This document shows positions 7,979 through 16,347 of a stretch of DNA of 64,000 bases, piece by piece; the stretch's first letter is position 1, and every line of letters starts with the position of its first letter. Source of the stretch: Haloarcula taiwanensis (GTDB lineage Archaea; Halobacteriota; Halobacteria; Halobacteriales; Haloarculaceae); assembly GCA_002844335.1 (NCBI GenBank), contig CP019154.1:1860001-1924000 (forward strand), read 5' to 3'. The notes beneath the pieces are model-generated. The model did not search any database and was not told the origin of the DNA. It saw only the letters and a list, made by a program, of their open reading frames with translations. Position numbers and translations under genes: made by a program.

Positions 7979-10330
7979 TCACTCGCGGGCACCGACGGCA
8001 CCCGAGGCCGGGTCGAACAGGAAGACCAGCGCCATCCCGACGAGCATCACCGCGACGCCGAACCATATCTGGTTGGCCAGCGGGTAGCGGCTGATTTCAA
8101 TCGAGAGTCCGCCGGCAGTGCGGGTCGCGACGACGTACGTGTCGCCAGCAAGCCCGCGCTCGATGAGCGGGTCGTTGGTCTGCATGTCGCGCCCGCGATA
8201 AGACTGCTCGGCGACGGTGCCGTCGGCGACCAGCGTATCGCCCCGATACAGCTGGACATCGTACTGATGATCAACGACCCGTGGCGTGTACGCGTCCGTC
8301 GGTGGGGCCGATATGGGTCCGACGTTCTCGCCGGTAGTGTAGACGAGCGCGTCGATATTCTCTGAGCGGGGATCAGAGAGGGACCCACGGGCGACGATTA
8401 CCGATCCCTCTTCGAACTGCACCGCCCCACTGTCGGCACCGACCCACACGCGCGAGTCGTTGAGCTGTGCGATGGTGGTGTTCTCGAAGCGCTGGACCGC
8501 TGTCACCTCCCCTTTCACGAGCAATACTGACGTCGAGGGGGAGACCGAGCCAATCTCGGCCGGCGTCATCGCTGCGTCGGTTATCGTCGGCGTGTGCTCC
8601 GGCGAGTAATTGGTTACCTCGACCGTGTACGGCGACCCCTCGACGTCGCGGACGATTCGCTCCCCGGTATCGTCCAGTTCGGTCGCGCCGGCGATACCGA
8701 CGGACGCCGTCGTCGAGAAGACGTAGACGAACGAGACAGAGACGACGAGTAGCGCCGCGCCGACGTGGATGAGCGCAATGCCAGTCTCGTTCAGCTTCGC
8801 GCGCCGTCCGGTTAGCCGACGGAGGCGTCCCGTGTAGCGGACGACCCATGCGCCTGCGAAGTACACTGCCGGCGGGAGCACGGTCACTACACTGAGACTC
8901 CCAATAGCGCGGTAATACGCCGGGTCGAACGGTTCAGTCGACGCCAACTGCCATTCCGGTCGTGCCAGCCCGACACCAACAACGAGGGCGGCAATGAGCA
9001 CTGCGGCGGCCGTTCCGACTGTCACTCGCGTGCTGAAGCGCTCTTGCTGTGCGTACATCCCGCCAGCAAGCAACATCGCGACGACGACCGGGAAGCTCCA
9101 GAGGTTGTAGTACCGCGCGTCAACACTGACCTCGACGCCCGAAGCGAGGCTGCGCACCACGGGAAACGTGAGGCCCCAGAGCGAGACGAACGCAAGCATG
9201 ATGAACCCGAGCACAGCAGCGTGGTAAATCGTCGCCCGGTCGAGCAGCCCCGCCTCATCTGTGTCTCCCTGTTCAGTCCTGAACCAGTGGACGAACGCGG
9301 GGCCGACTGCCAAGGTGCTCGTCCCTCCGAGAAGGAACAAGACGCCGCTTCCGATGCCCCCACCGGCGAACGAGTGGACGCTCCGGAAGACGCCGCTCCG
9401 GACCACAGTCGTCGCGTAGATAACCAGCGGGAACAACGCGGCCGTGGCAGCGGGCGCGAGCACCGCGTACCGGCCCGAGCGTCGGTACTGATTAAGCGTG
9501 TGTAACACGGCAGTCAGGCCGAGCCACGGAATGAGCACGGACGTTTCGACCGGATCCCACGACCAGAAACCACCCCAGCCGAGCACCCGGTACGCCCAGA
9601 GCCCGCCGAGCGTTATTGCGGCGGTCAACAGAAGCCACGACGCCCGGAGCCAACGTGTCATGCCGTCCAGCCAGTCGTCGAGCACGCTCTCGGTCCCCCG
9701 GAGCCTGGCAACGAAGTGTGTCACGCCAACAGTGAAGGGCACCACTAACAGTGCGTACGCCGAGAACGTGATCGGCGGGTGGATCGCCATGAACGGGTCA
9801 ACCAGCAACGGATTCAGACCGCTGCCATCCCGTGGAATCCCGTTCGCTGCGACGGCGGGATACCTTGTCGACAGGGGGGTAAACGGACTGTCAGTGACGA
9901 GCATCCAGGCGAAGACGGTGACAACCCCCATTCCGAGGGATTGGGGGAGACGCGCGCCACGCGCACTATACCGATCCAGAAGCAGAGTCGCTGTGACGAC
10001 AACGGCCGTAAGCATCGCCCACAGGAGCACCGACCCCGCGTTGGACGCGTAGACGCCCGTGACTTTGTACAGCGTCGGGAGATAGTTTGCAGTGTTGTCC
10101 CAGACATACGCGTTGGTGTAATCCCCACTGAGAAACTGCAAGGTCAGGTACAGCAGTGCAATGACGAATGACCCCGTCGCAACTCCTGCAGCGCCTTTGC
10201 TGACCCGAAGGAACGACTGGTCGCCGGTCGCGTACTCGTAGCCGAGCAATACTGTGGCGAGTACGCTCCCGAACAGGCCGATTGCCAGCAGCCAGGTACC
10301 AACGGCAAGACCGAACACGACCGCTGTCAT
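7979..10330 (-). CDS. ccmF: cytochrome c heme lyase subunit CcmF
   Basis: This 783-residue polytopic protein has the tryptophan-rich heme-handling (WWD-type) motif Trp-Gly-Gly-Phe-Trp-Ser-Trp-Asp-Pro-Val-Glu, flanked by His residues in membrane segments, which defines CcmF. CcmF takes heme from CcmE and ligates it to CXXCH motifs outside the membrane. The external C-terminal domain is longer than in the bacterial protein and contains a beta-rich stretch of about 70 residues that looks like an OB fold. Its ATG overlaps the stop of the thioredoxin-like gene (ATGA). Confidence 0.92.
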   Translation of the reverse strand: MTAVVFGLAVGTWLLAIGLFGSVLATVLLGYEYATGDQSFLRVSKGAAGVATGSFVIALLYLTLQFLSGDYTNAYVWDNTANYLPTLYKVTGVYASNAGSVLLWAMLTAVVVTATLLLDRYSARGARLPQSLGMGVVTVFAWMLVTDSPFTPLSTRYPAVAANGIPRDGSGLNPLLVDPFMAIHPPITFSAYALLVVPFTVGVTHFVARLRGTESVLDDWLDGMTRWLRASWLLLTAAITLGGLWAYRVLGWGGFWSWDPVETSVLIPWLGLTAVLHTLNQYRRSGRYAVLAPAATAALFPLVIYATTVVRSGVFRSVHSFAGGGIGSGVLFLLGGTSTLAVGPAFVHWFRTEQGDTDEAGLLDRATIYHAAVLGFIMLAFVSLWGLTFPVVRSLASGVEVSVDARYYNLWSFPVVVAMLLAGGMYAQQERFSTRVTVGTAAAVLIAALVVGVGLARPEWQLASTEPFDPAYYRAIGSLSVVTVLPPAVYFAGAWVVRYTGRLRRLTGRRAKLNETGIALIHVGAALLVVSVSFVYVFSTTASVGIAGATELDDTGERIVRDVEGSPYTVEVTNYSPEHTPTITDAAMTPAEIGSVSPSTSVLLVKGEVTAVQRFENTTIAQLNDSRVWVGADSGAVQFEEGSVIVARGSLSDPRSENIDALVYTTGENVGPISAPPTDAYTPRVVDHQYDVQLYRGDTLVADGTVAEQSYRGRDMQTNDPLIERGLAGDTYVVATRTAGGLSIEISRYPLANQIWFGVAVMLVGMALVFLFDPASGAVGARE

Positions 10331-10791
10331 GTTGCCTCCTCGGACCTCTCTTCAAGTATTGCGAGTAGTTCGTCCCGCCCGATATACCCCTCAACGCTCT
10401 CGACAGTTTCGCCTTCGGGTGTCATGATCCGATGCTGTGGTGGATACGTCGCCTGATGCTGGCGAACCAGCCCCGTCCCGTTCCCAGGTTCATCGATGTT
10501 TACCGCGAGCAAGACGTACTCATCTAGCACAGCGCGAACGGTTTCGTTTCGATAGTGGTTCTTGTCATACCGCTCGCAGTACGTGCACCACGTCGCCCAG
10601 TAGTAGACCAGAACCGGCTTGTCCTGTGACTGGGCCGCGTCGAACGCAGTGCTGGGCTCAGTTTCCCACTCTAGACCTCCCTGATACGTGTGCGCGTCGT
10701 CACGGACCACCGGTGCGGCGTTCATTGAGTAGTGGCCCACCCCAAGGACCACTAGAAAGAACGCGACGGTGAGCGTTTTACGAGCATTCAT
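10327..10791 (-). CDS. membrane-anchored thioredoxin-like protein (CcmG-like)
   Basis: A 154-residue protein with one N-terminal membrane anchor and a thioredoxin fold carrying Trp-Cys-Thr-Tyr-Cys at about residues 72-76 and a cis-Pro region (Tyr-Pro-Pro-Gln-His). It is translationally coupled to ccmF. By context it probably reduces apocytochrome Cys pairs with electrons from CcdA, the CcmG role. The motif and the sequence after it are closer to DUF255/thioredoxin-7-type proteins than to classical CcmG. A TATA-like AATAAAAG lies about 12 to 20 bases upstream. Confidence 0.75.
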   Translation of the reverse strand: MNARKTLTVAFFLVVLGVGHYSMNAAPVVRDDAHTYQGGLEWETEPSTAFDAAQSQDKPVLVYYWATWCTYCERYDKNHYRNETVRAVLDEYVLLAVNIDEPGNGTGLVRQHQATYPPQHRIMTPEGETVESVEGYIGRDELLAILEERSEEAT

Positions 10792-10840
10792 TTGCTGACT
10801 GGAATAAAAGATGTAGTGCCAGAAAGGCTGTCGATTCCGC

Positions 10841-12250
10841 TTACTTGCGCTGTGCGTAGGCTACAGCGATTAGCGCGATGATCAGCGCAGCGGCCATCAT
10901 GAACGCAGCAGTACTAGTCGGGGAGCCTCCGTCACCGCCACCGCGGACCCCGGCTTGCTGTGGGGCAGCCGTCTGCTGTGACGCAGCCGTCTCTGCAGGC
11001 GTCCCGACAGAGGCGGCGTCGTCGGTCTCCGGAGCAGATGCGTCACCTGCGTCTTCAGGGAGCATCGGCTCGCCGCCGCTCCGGGACGGGATGCGCGGCA
11101 TCTGCTGTTCGGGGTACTGCCCGGTGAGACTGGTCATGAACGCGGTGACGTTTTCGGCCTGCTGGTCGGAAATGTTCTGCCCCACCTGACAGGAAGCCAT
11201 CACTTTCGTCGCGTTCTCCAGCGTCCGAACCTGACCGTTATGGAAGTACGGCGCTGTATGTTCAACGTTCCGGAGCGTCGGAACCTTGAATTTGTGTTCG
11301 TCACTGCTATCACCGGTCACGCCGGCGCGCCCGGAGTCGGCGTACAGGTTGTACCGGTCGATGTACTGGTCACACTGCGGGTTCGACCCCTGGTAGACGC
11401 CCAGTTTCTGGTAGTACCCGTTCCCGTTCTCCATCTGCCACTGCGGGCCGTTGAACGCGGGACCGGAGTGACAGCCCTGACAGCCCAGTTCCTTGAACGT
11501 CTCCATCCCGTTGAGTTGTCGTTCGGTCAGGGCGTCCTCGTCCCCTCTGACGTACCGGTCGTACGAGCTGTTCGGGGTGATGAGCGTCCGCTCGTAGGCT
11601 GCGATCGCGTCGACGGTGTTGTTGAGCGTGACCGGGTTCTCGCCGCCGTAGACCTCCTCGTACATCTCGACGTAGCCCTCGTTGCTACGTATCTTCTCCA
11701 TCGCCGCTTCCGAGGTCGGCATCCCCATCTCGACGCCCGCGGTGATGGGCCCTTTCGCCTGTTGTTCGAGCGTGTCGGCACGGCCGTCCCAGAACTGGGT
11801 ACTCATGAACACGGCGTTCCACACCGTCGGCGAGTTCCGCGGCCCGGTCTGGCCGTGGACGCCGCGGCCGACGGTCCGGCTGCCGTCACCACCTTCCATC
11901 ACGTTGTGGCAGGTGTTACAGGAGATAGACCCCGTGTCGGACAGGCGGGGGTCGAAGAACAGTTTCTTGCCGAGCTCGATTTTCGCCTCCGTGTCGTTTG
12001 GCTGCCGGACCTCCTCGTAGGACGGCAGCGGCTGACTGGTCGGCGGCTCGACGGGTAAATCGGATGTCTCGTTGCTACTCTGATTACTCGTCTGTGCGGT
12101 TTGTTGCGCTGTCTCGTCAAGCGTGTCGCCCACTGCCTCGCCCGACGGCCCCCCATCCACAGCACCAACGGTGCTTACGATCGGTCCGCCGATCAACAGC
12201 AGCGACATGCCAACGACGAAGACGGCGCGAGCCAACGGCTGTCGCGACAT
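10841..12250 (-). CDS. di-heme cytochrome c peroxidase / MauG family
   Basis: The 469-residue precursor has a Sec-like signal peptide, an Asn/Thr-rich linker, and two heme c motifs, Cys-Asn-Thr-Cys-His near residue 111 and Cys-Gln-Gly-Cys-His near residue 255, in the spacing of bacterial cytochrome c peroxidase and MauG. A Pro/Thr/Ala-rich tail and a final hydrophobic helix anchor it to the outer face of the membrane. It is the only evident c-type cytochrome in the island and so a likely client of the Ccm proteins. It might reduce peroxide or oxidise a protein or quinol. Confidence 0.85.
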   Translation of the reverse strand: MSRQPLARAVFVVGMSLLLIGGPIVSTVGAVDGGPSGEAVGDTLDETAQQTAQTSNQSSNETSDLPVEPPTSQPLPSYEEVRQPNDTEAKIELGKKLFFDPRLSDTGSISCNTCHNVMEGGDGSRTVGRGVHGQTGPRNSPTVWNAVFMSTQFWDGRADTLEQQAKGPITAGVEMGMPTSEAAMEKIRSNEGYVEMYEEVYGGENPVTLNNTVDAIAAYERTLITPNSSYDRYVRGDEDALTERQLNGMETFKELGCQGCHSGPAFNGPQWQMENGNGYYQKLGVYQGSNPQCDQYIDRYNLYADSGRAGVTGDSSDEHKFKVPTLRNVEHTAPYFHNGQVRTLENATKVMASCQVGQNISDQQAENVTAFMTSLTGQYPEQQMPRIPSRSGGEPMLPEDAGDASAPETDDAASVGTPAETAASQQTAAPQQAGVRGGGDGGSPTSTAAFMMAAALIIALIAVAYAQRK

Positions 12251-12273
12251 ATTCGCACATGTTCCGGCTCCTT

Positions 12274-12280
12274 CTTAAAA
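12274..12280 (-). promoter_or_regulatory. TATA box of the di-heme peroxidase gene
   Basis: TTTTAAG on the minus strand, ending about 24 bases before the ATG at 12250, fits a haloarchaeal promoter giving a nearly leaderless transcript. Confidence 0.5.
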
Positions 12281-12371
12281 CGGAGCGGTAAATATACAGG
12301 GAATCCGTCGACACAGCCGGTCGCAGTCTATCGATTATCGGCCTACGAGTCCGTGGGAATCCGCACAACAG

Positions 12372-12379
12372 TTTTTAAG
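12372..12379 (+). promoter_or_regulatory. TATA box of ccmC
   Basis: TTTTTAAG lies 22 to 29 bases before the ccmC ATG at 12401, the expected distance for a leaderless haloarchaeal transcript. It mirrors the TTTTAAG of the divergent peroxidase gene. Confidence 0.5.
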
Positions 12380-12400
12380 TTGGCCTGAAGAACTGAGCGT

Positions 12401-13159
12401 ATGAGCGTATTGGCACGGCTCGAAACCCGCGGTATTCCGTCCCTCCGCGCGCTGTTGCGGTCCAACGTTATCAAGTACTTGACCCTTCTAGCCGGAGTCG
12501 CGTCGCTGGGAAGCGTCTTCGGTATGGCGTCGGATTCGATGTACGGCGTGAGCCACAAGATTAACCTCATCGCGTACTGGCACATCGGTCTGGCGACGGC
12601 CGCGGCGGTCGCGCTCACCGTGACGTTTCTCGGCTGTGCCCTCTATCTGGCGACCGAGACGCCGTTCTGGGAGTTCCTCGCCCACTCGTCGGGCGAGGTC
12701 GGGTTCCTCATGGTCACGCTGACGCTGGTGACCGGGAGCGTGTGGGGGCGCGTCATCTGGAACAGCTGGTGGGAGTGGACCGACATCCGTCTGGTCACGT
12801 TCCTCATTATCTGGTTCATCTACGCGGGCTACCTGCTCATCTACTCCGCCGGCGGGGACTCCGCCTCACTCAAACGCATCACGTCGGTATACGGCATCAT
12901 CGGGTTCGTGACCGTGCCGCTCTCGTACCTGTCCACGCGGCTCTGGACCCCCACGTTCCACCGGCCGACGGCGGGGAACCCGGACACGCAGGCGACGATT
13001 ACCGTCCCGGCGCTGTTGCTCTCTATCGCGGCGCTCCTGCTGGTCTACCTCTATCTCGTCGGCTCGCGCGTACAGCTACGGGAACTCAAGCGCCGCGTCG
13101 ACTACGCACGCCGCGACCGGTCGCTCGACGACCACGCGATGGGGAAGGGGGGTGAGTGA
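12401..13159 (+). CDS. ccmC: heme transporter/handling protein CcmC
   Basis: A 252-residue membrane protein with six hydrophobic segments and the WWD-type motif (Trp-Gly-Arg-Val-Ile-Trp-Asn-Ser-Trp-Trp-Glu-Trp-Thr-Asp) followed by Arg-Leu-Val-Thr. Flanking His residues (Trp-His-Ile-Gly before and Phe-His-Arg-Pro after) fit heme ligation. CcmC loads heme onto CcmE. Its TGA overlaps the GTG of ccmD. Confidence 0.88.
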   Translation: MSVLARLETRGIPSLRALLRSNVIKYLTLLAGVASLGSVFGMASDSMYGVSHKINLIAYWHIGLATAAAVALTVTFLGCALYLATETPFWEFLAHSSGEVGFLMVTLTLVTGSVWGRVIWNSWWEWTDIRLVTFLIIWFIYAGYLLIYSAGGDSASLKRITSVYGIIGFVTVPLSYLSTRLWTPTFHRPTAGNPDTQATITVPALLLSIAALLLVYLYLVGSRVQLRELKRRVDYARRDRSLDDHAMGKGGE

Positions 13160-13284
13160 ACGTGGAACCCCTCCTCCTCGTCGGGTACAGCGCTGTCTTC
13201 CTAGCGCTCATCATGTACGTCGGCTACCTCCGGAACCGGATTACGGCGCTCGAAGAACAGGTCTCGGACCTCGTCGACCAGTAA
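13156..13284 (+). CDS. ccmD: CcmD-like small membrane protein
   Basis: A 42-residue frame starts with GTG overlapping the ccmC stop (GTGA) and ends at TAA 13282-13284. It has one hydrophobic segment (about residues 6-24), then a basic Arg-Asn-Arg and an acidic coiled tail (Ile-Thr-Ala-Leu-Glu-Glu-Gln-Val), the layout of CcmD. In bacteria CcmD bridges CcmC and CcmE. A second GTG two codons on (13162) is an alternative start. Size, topology and coupling to ccmC make it a real gene. Confidence 0.75.
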   Translation: MNVEPLLLVGYSAVFLALIMYVGYLRNRITALEEQVSDLVDQ

Positions 13285-13291
13285 CCCCGTC

Positions 13292-14815
13292 TCACAGCTG
13301 CACGCTGAGGTCGAGCCGGCTCCAGCCGGTCGCGCCGTCCGGGAACGGGCTCGAACGCACGCGCGTCTGCTCCGTTCCGGTCCCGTCGACCGCTTTCGCC
13401 ACGACGGTGTAGCTCGTGCTGTCGGGCTGCCACTCGTACTTCCACTGTCGCCAGGTGTCGGGGTCGGGCAGCGGGTCCGACAGCGTCGCCGTGTCCCACG
13501 TCTCGCCGCCGTCGAGCGAGACGCGAACCTCCTGTATCCCGTCGGTCCCGGCGTAAGCGTGGCCGCCGAGCTGGACCCGTCCGTCCGAGAGGCGGTTGCT
13601 TGCGCCGAACTTGACGACCGTGTTGACCGTCCCCATGCCGTTCCAGCCCCGCTCCTCCCAGTAGCCGCTCTCCGACTGGTCGACGACCTCGATTTCGTCG
13701 AGCCACTTCACGTTGAGCTTCCCCCACCGGTTCGGAATCAGCGCGCGGACGGGGTAGCCGTGCTCGCGCGGGAGTTGCTGCTCGTTCATCCCGTAGGCCA
13801 GCATCGCCTCCGAGAGCATCGACATCGGCACCGAGTAGTAGTAGTCGTCGGTCGCCCGGAGGACGACGTGGCTCCCGTTCGCGCCGGCCTCGTCTAGGAG
13901 GTCCAGCAGCGAACACCCCGTCCAGAGGGCGGTCCCTATCTGCTCGCCGTCGACCGGGTCGCCCAGACAGCGTAGCGTCTTGAACCGATGTACCGTCTCG
14001 CGCTGTCGGAGTTCCTCGTAGGTGAACTCCCGCTCGGTTTCGACGTTGCCGGTGACCGAGAGCGCCCAGTTCTCTGCCTCGACGGTCGGCGGGCGGGGGT
14101 TGATGTCGACGGTGAAAAACGAGTCCGTCGTGTCGACCAGCCCCACCATCCCGTCGACGTTGAGCGAACGGTCAGCCGCCGCGTCGAGACGCTGCTGGAC
14201 CAGGTCGGACGCCTCGCTCTCGGACGGCGGCGTCGACAGTTCGTCCGTCCGGGACCCGCTGCCCTGGACGAAGCCGACGGCGTGTGCGACGACGTTGTAG
14301 GCACCGAGACCGGCGAGGGTCTTGACGAACGCCCGCCTGTCGTCAGGGGTCGATAGCTGGTCGGCGTCGTCGGTCGAGCGCGCAATCACCAGCCCGGTCC
14401 CGATTGTCCCAGCGGCGGCGGGCACCACGGCGGCCAGCGGTGACCAGACGGTCGCGGCGACGAGCGCCCAGACGACGGCCAGCGAGAGGGCCATCCCGCC
14501 GACGTTCGGGGCTTCGCCGACGAGGCGCTCGCCCGCCCGGAAGCCGGCGTAGCTGACCGCGCCGGTGACGCCGGCCAGCGCGATGCCGAACACGAGGAGG
14601 GCAAGCGAGAACGACAGGTCGCCGAAGTTCCAGATGATGGAGGCGACCACCGAACTCGGAAGGACGTCCAGCGCGGTTCGGCTGGCCGCGATTATGACGA
14701 ACTCCCGCGTGGTGCCATACAGCGCGAAGGAGGTCCCCACAACCGAGACGCCGCTGGCGAAGACCGTCAGCGCACGACGAGACCGGCCCTGGAAGACCGA
14801 AGGTGTCTCACTCAT
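13292..14815 (-). CDS. membrane-anchored sulfite oxidase-family molybdoenzyme
   Basis: The 507-residue protein has four or five N-terminal membrane segments (to about residue 130), a linker, then a molybdopterin domain of the sulfite oxidase family with the Mo-ligating Cys in Arg-Cys-Leu-Gly-Asp-Pro, a conserved Arg-Gly-Trp-Asn-Gly and a C-terminal immunoglobulin-like dimerisation domain (Val-Ser-Leu-Asp-Gly-Gly-Glu-Thr-Trp). No heme-binding domain is fused. The N-terminal membrane part could pass electrons to quinone or to a partner. It sits between ccmD and ccmE; the substrate is unknown. Confidence 0.8.
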   Translation of the reverse strand: MSETPSVFQGRSRRALTVFASGVSVVGTSFALYGTTREFVIIAASRTALDVLPSSVVASIIWNFGDLSFSLALLVFGIALAGVTGAVSYAGFRAGERLVGEAPNVGGMALSLAVVWALVAATVWSPLAAVVPAAAGTIGTGLVIARSTDDADQLSTPDDRRAFVKTLAGLGAYNVVAHAVGFVQGSGSRTDELSTPPSESEASDLVQQRLDAAADRSLNVDGMVGLVDTTDSFFTVDINPRPPTVEAENWALSVTGNVETEREFTYEELRQRETVHRFKTLRCLGDPVDGEQIGTALWTGCSLLDLLDEAGANGSHVVLRATDDYYYSVPMSMLSEAMLAYGMNEQQLPREHGYPVRALIPNRWGKLNVKWLDEIEVVDQSESGYWEERGWNGMGTVNTVVKFGASNRLSDGRVQLGGHAYAGTDGIQEVRVSLDGGETWDTATLSDPLPDPDTWRQWKYEWQPDSTSYTVVAKAVDGTGTEQTRVRSSPFPDGATGWSRLDLSVQL

Positions 14816-14828
14816 AGGTCAGACGGTG

Positions 14829-15326
14829 TTATTCCCGGCGTGGCGCGGCCACTCGTTCGCTGTTCGTTCCGTCCGACGCGTTGCCGTAGGCCCCCTTGTC
14901 GTAGCCCGTGACGTTCGCGTGGGTGCCGTTCATCGACCCGTACTGCGTGGAGTTGTTGTGACCCGACGGGTGCTCGCCCTCGTGTGCGCGGATGGACAGC
15001 GACTCCGCCTCGACCGCGCTCCCGTTGTAGTACCCCTTGGCGACGACCGTTCGTCCGGCGGACATCGTCTCCGGCATCGGCCCCTCGTAGACGACGGGCA
15101 CCGACGCGTTCCCGTCGGTGACCGCAAACGAGAGCCGCTCGTTCGTCTGCTCGATGTCGATGGCGATGCCTTCGAGGTTCACTCTGTCGCCGTCGTATTC
15201 GCCGGTGTTCGTTATCTTGGTCGGTGTCGTAAACTCGGCCGCACCGCCCATCGTGGTGACGGCCATCGCTCCGAACAGCACCGGGATTACCACGCCCCCG
15301 ACGAGAAGCCTTGTTTTCGTTTGCAT
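14829..15326 (-). CDS. ccmE: CcmE heme chaperone with an unusual HxxxH motif
   Basis: The 165-residue protein has an N-terminal membrane anchor and an OB-fold core with the CcmE block Val-Val-Tyr-Glu-Gly-Pro-Met-Pro followed by Val-Val-Ala-Lys-Gly. CcmE normally binds heme covalently through His-x3-Tyr or Cys-x3-Tyr just after this core. Here there is no Cys anywhere, and the corresponding place reads Ala-His-Glu-Gly-Glu-His-Pro-Ser-Gly-His, so either alignment gives His-x3-His. An Asn/Gly-rich tail follows. ATG at 15326 is chosen so that the anchor is N-terminal; an upstream in-frame ATG at 15362 would add 12 polar residues. Confidence 0.8.
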   Translation of the reverse strand: MQTKTRLLVGGVVIPVLFGAMAVTTMGGAAEFTTPTKITNTGEYDGDRVNLEGIAIDIEQTNERLSFAVTDGNASVPVVYEGPMPETMSAGRTVVAKGYYNGSAVEAESLSIRAHEGEHPSGHNNSTQYGSMNGTHANVTGYDKGAYGNASDGTNSERVAAPRRE

Positions 15327-15510
15327 AGATAGTGTGGTGTCACGGCCGGACCGGTCGGTCACGACACGGTTCGTGTGTAGACACGTGATGCATACAGGAG
15401 TTTGTAACTACCGAACGCGTACGCATCCCTGTTGAAGAGTAGGTCCGCAAGCGTGTTTCAGTAGTGCAGCCGGTTATCAGGTTTTGGGAACGCACGCCGC
15501 TATTATTCCC

Positions 15511-15524
15511 CCGAACATATTCAC
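15511..15524. promoter_or_regulatory. CGAA-N4-TTCR half-conserved inverted repeat
   Basis: CCGAACATATTCAC, 57 bases before the halocyanin start, matches the perfect inverted repeats at 20197 and 21469 except for its right-hand end. It is a candidate operator for the same regulator. Confidence 0.4.
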
Positions 15525-15580
15525 TTACTCGTGACCGGTATGGTCGCGTGACGCGTCGGGCGGAACGCAATTCGATAACT

Positions 15581-16156
15581 ATGACTGATACAGGAGACAT
15601 TGACAGACGTCGGTTCATCGCGAGTATCGGCACAGTAGTTGCGGGGGCATCCGTCGCGGGGTGTACTGCGCCCGGGACGACATCGAGTTCGGCGGAGCAG
15701 TCGCCGAGCGGCGAGACCGAAGCGGACGCCGGCGGGGCGACGGCCACCCCGACCCCGACGGAGGAAGCGACAACCGCCGCACAGTCCGGTGGTGGGGACG
15801 TGCCGTCCTCGGTGTCGTCGTATCTCAGCGACACGAGCAACTTCGACGGCAGTGTGACCGACGCGACCGGACAGGACACCGTCACGGTGGAGGTCGGGGC
15901 ATCGGGGAACAACGGGAACTTCGCTTATGCTCCGGCGGCAGTCGAGATATCGACCGGCACGACGGTACAGTGGGAGTGGACGGGCAAGGGGGCCGCACAC
16001 AACGTCGTGGCCGAGGACGAGACCTTCAACTCCGGTTCGTCGGAAAGCGGGACAGGCGTGAAGTTCGAATACACCTTCGAGGAGACCGGCGTGTACAACT
16101 ACTACTGCACGCCCCACAAGGCGCTCGGCATGAAAGGCAGCGTCATCGTCCGGTAA
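15581..16156 (+). CDS. halocyanin (blue copper electron carrier)
   Basis: A 191-residue Tat lipoprotein: Arg-Arg-Arg-Phe, hydrophobic stretch, lipobox Val-Ala-Gly-Cys, an acidic Thr-rich linker, then a plastocyanin-like domain. The type 1 copper ligands are visible as His in Ala-His-Asn-Val-Val-Ala-Glu and as Cys, His and Met in Tyr-Tyr-Cys-Thr-Pro-His-Lys-Ala-Leu-Gly-Met. It would carry electrons on the outer membrane face, for example to the nearby multicopper oxidase. ATG 15581 puts the Tat motif at residue 9; upstream in-frame codons are not signal-like. Confidence 0.9.
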   Translation: MTDTGDIDRRRFIASIGTVVAGASVAGCTAPGTTSSSAEQSPSGETEADAGGATATPTPTEEATTAAQSGGGDVPSSVSSYLSDTSNFDGSVTDATGQDTVTVEVGASGNNGNFAYAPAAVEISTGTTVQWEWTGKGAAHNVVAEDETFNSGSSESGTGVKFEYTFEETGVYNYYCTPHKALGMKGSVIVR

Positions 16157-16347
16157 CGCGGTAGCGATCGCCGGACTGAATCCGCCATCGGCTTCTTCTC
16201 TGCGGCGTGGTGCCTCATTCTGTGGTCGCGGCCAGTGGCCAGCGACTCGGCTGCCGGACGACAGCCGGATTCGATATAGCATCAGCTAATTTATGACCTC
16301 TCTCCCGAGAGTGCCTCGAAAAGCGAGTCGATGCGCCGAGCGTTGCG

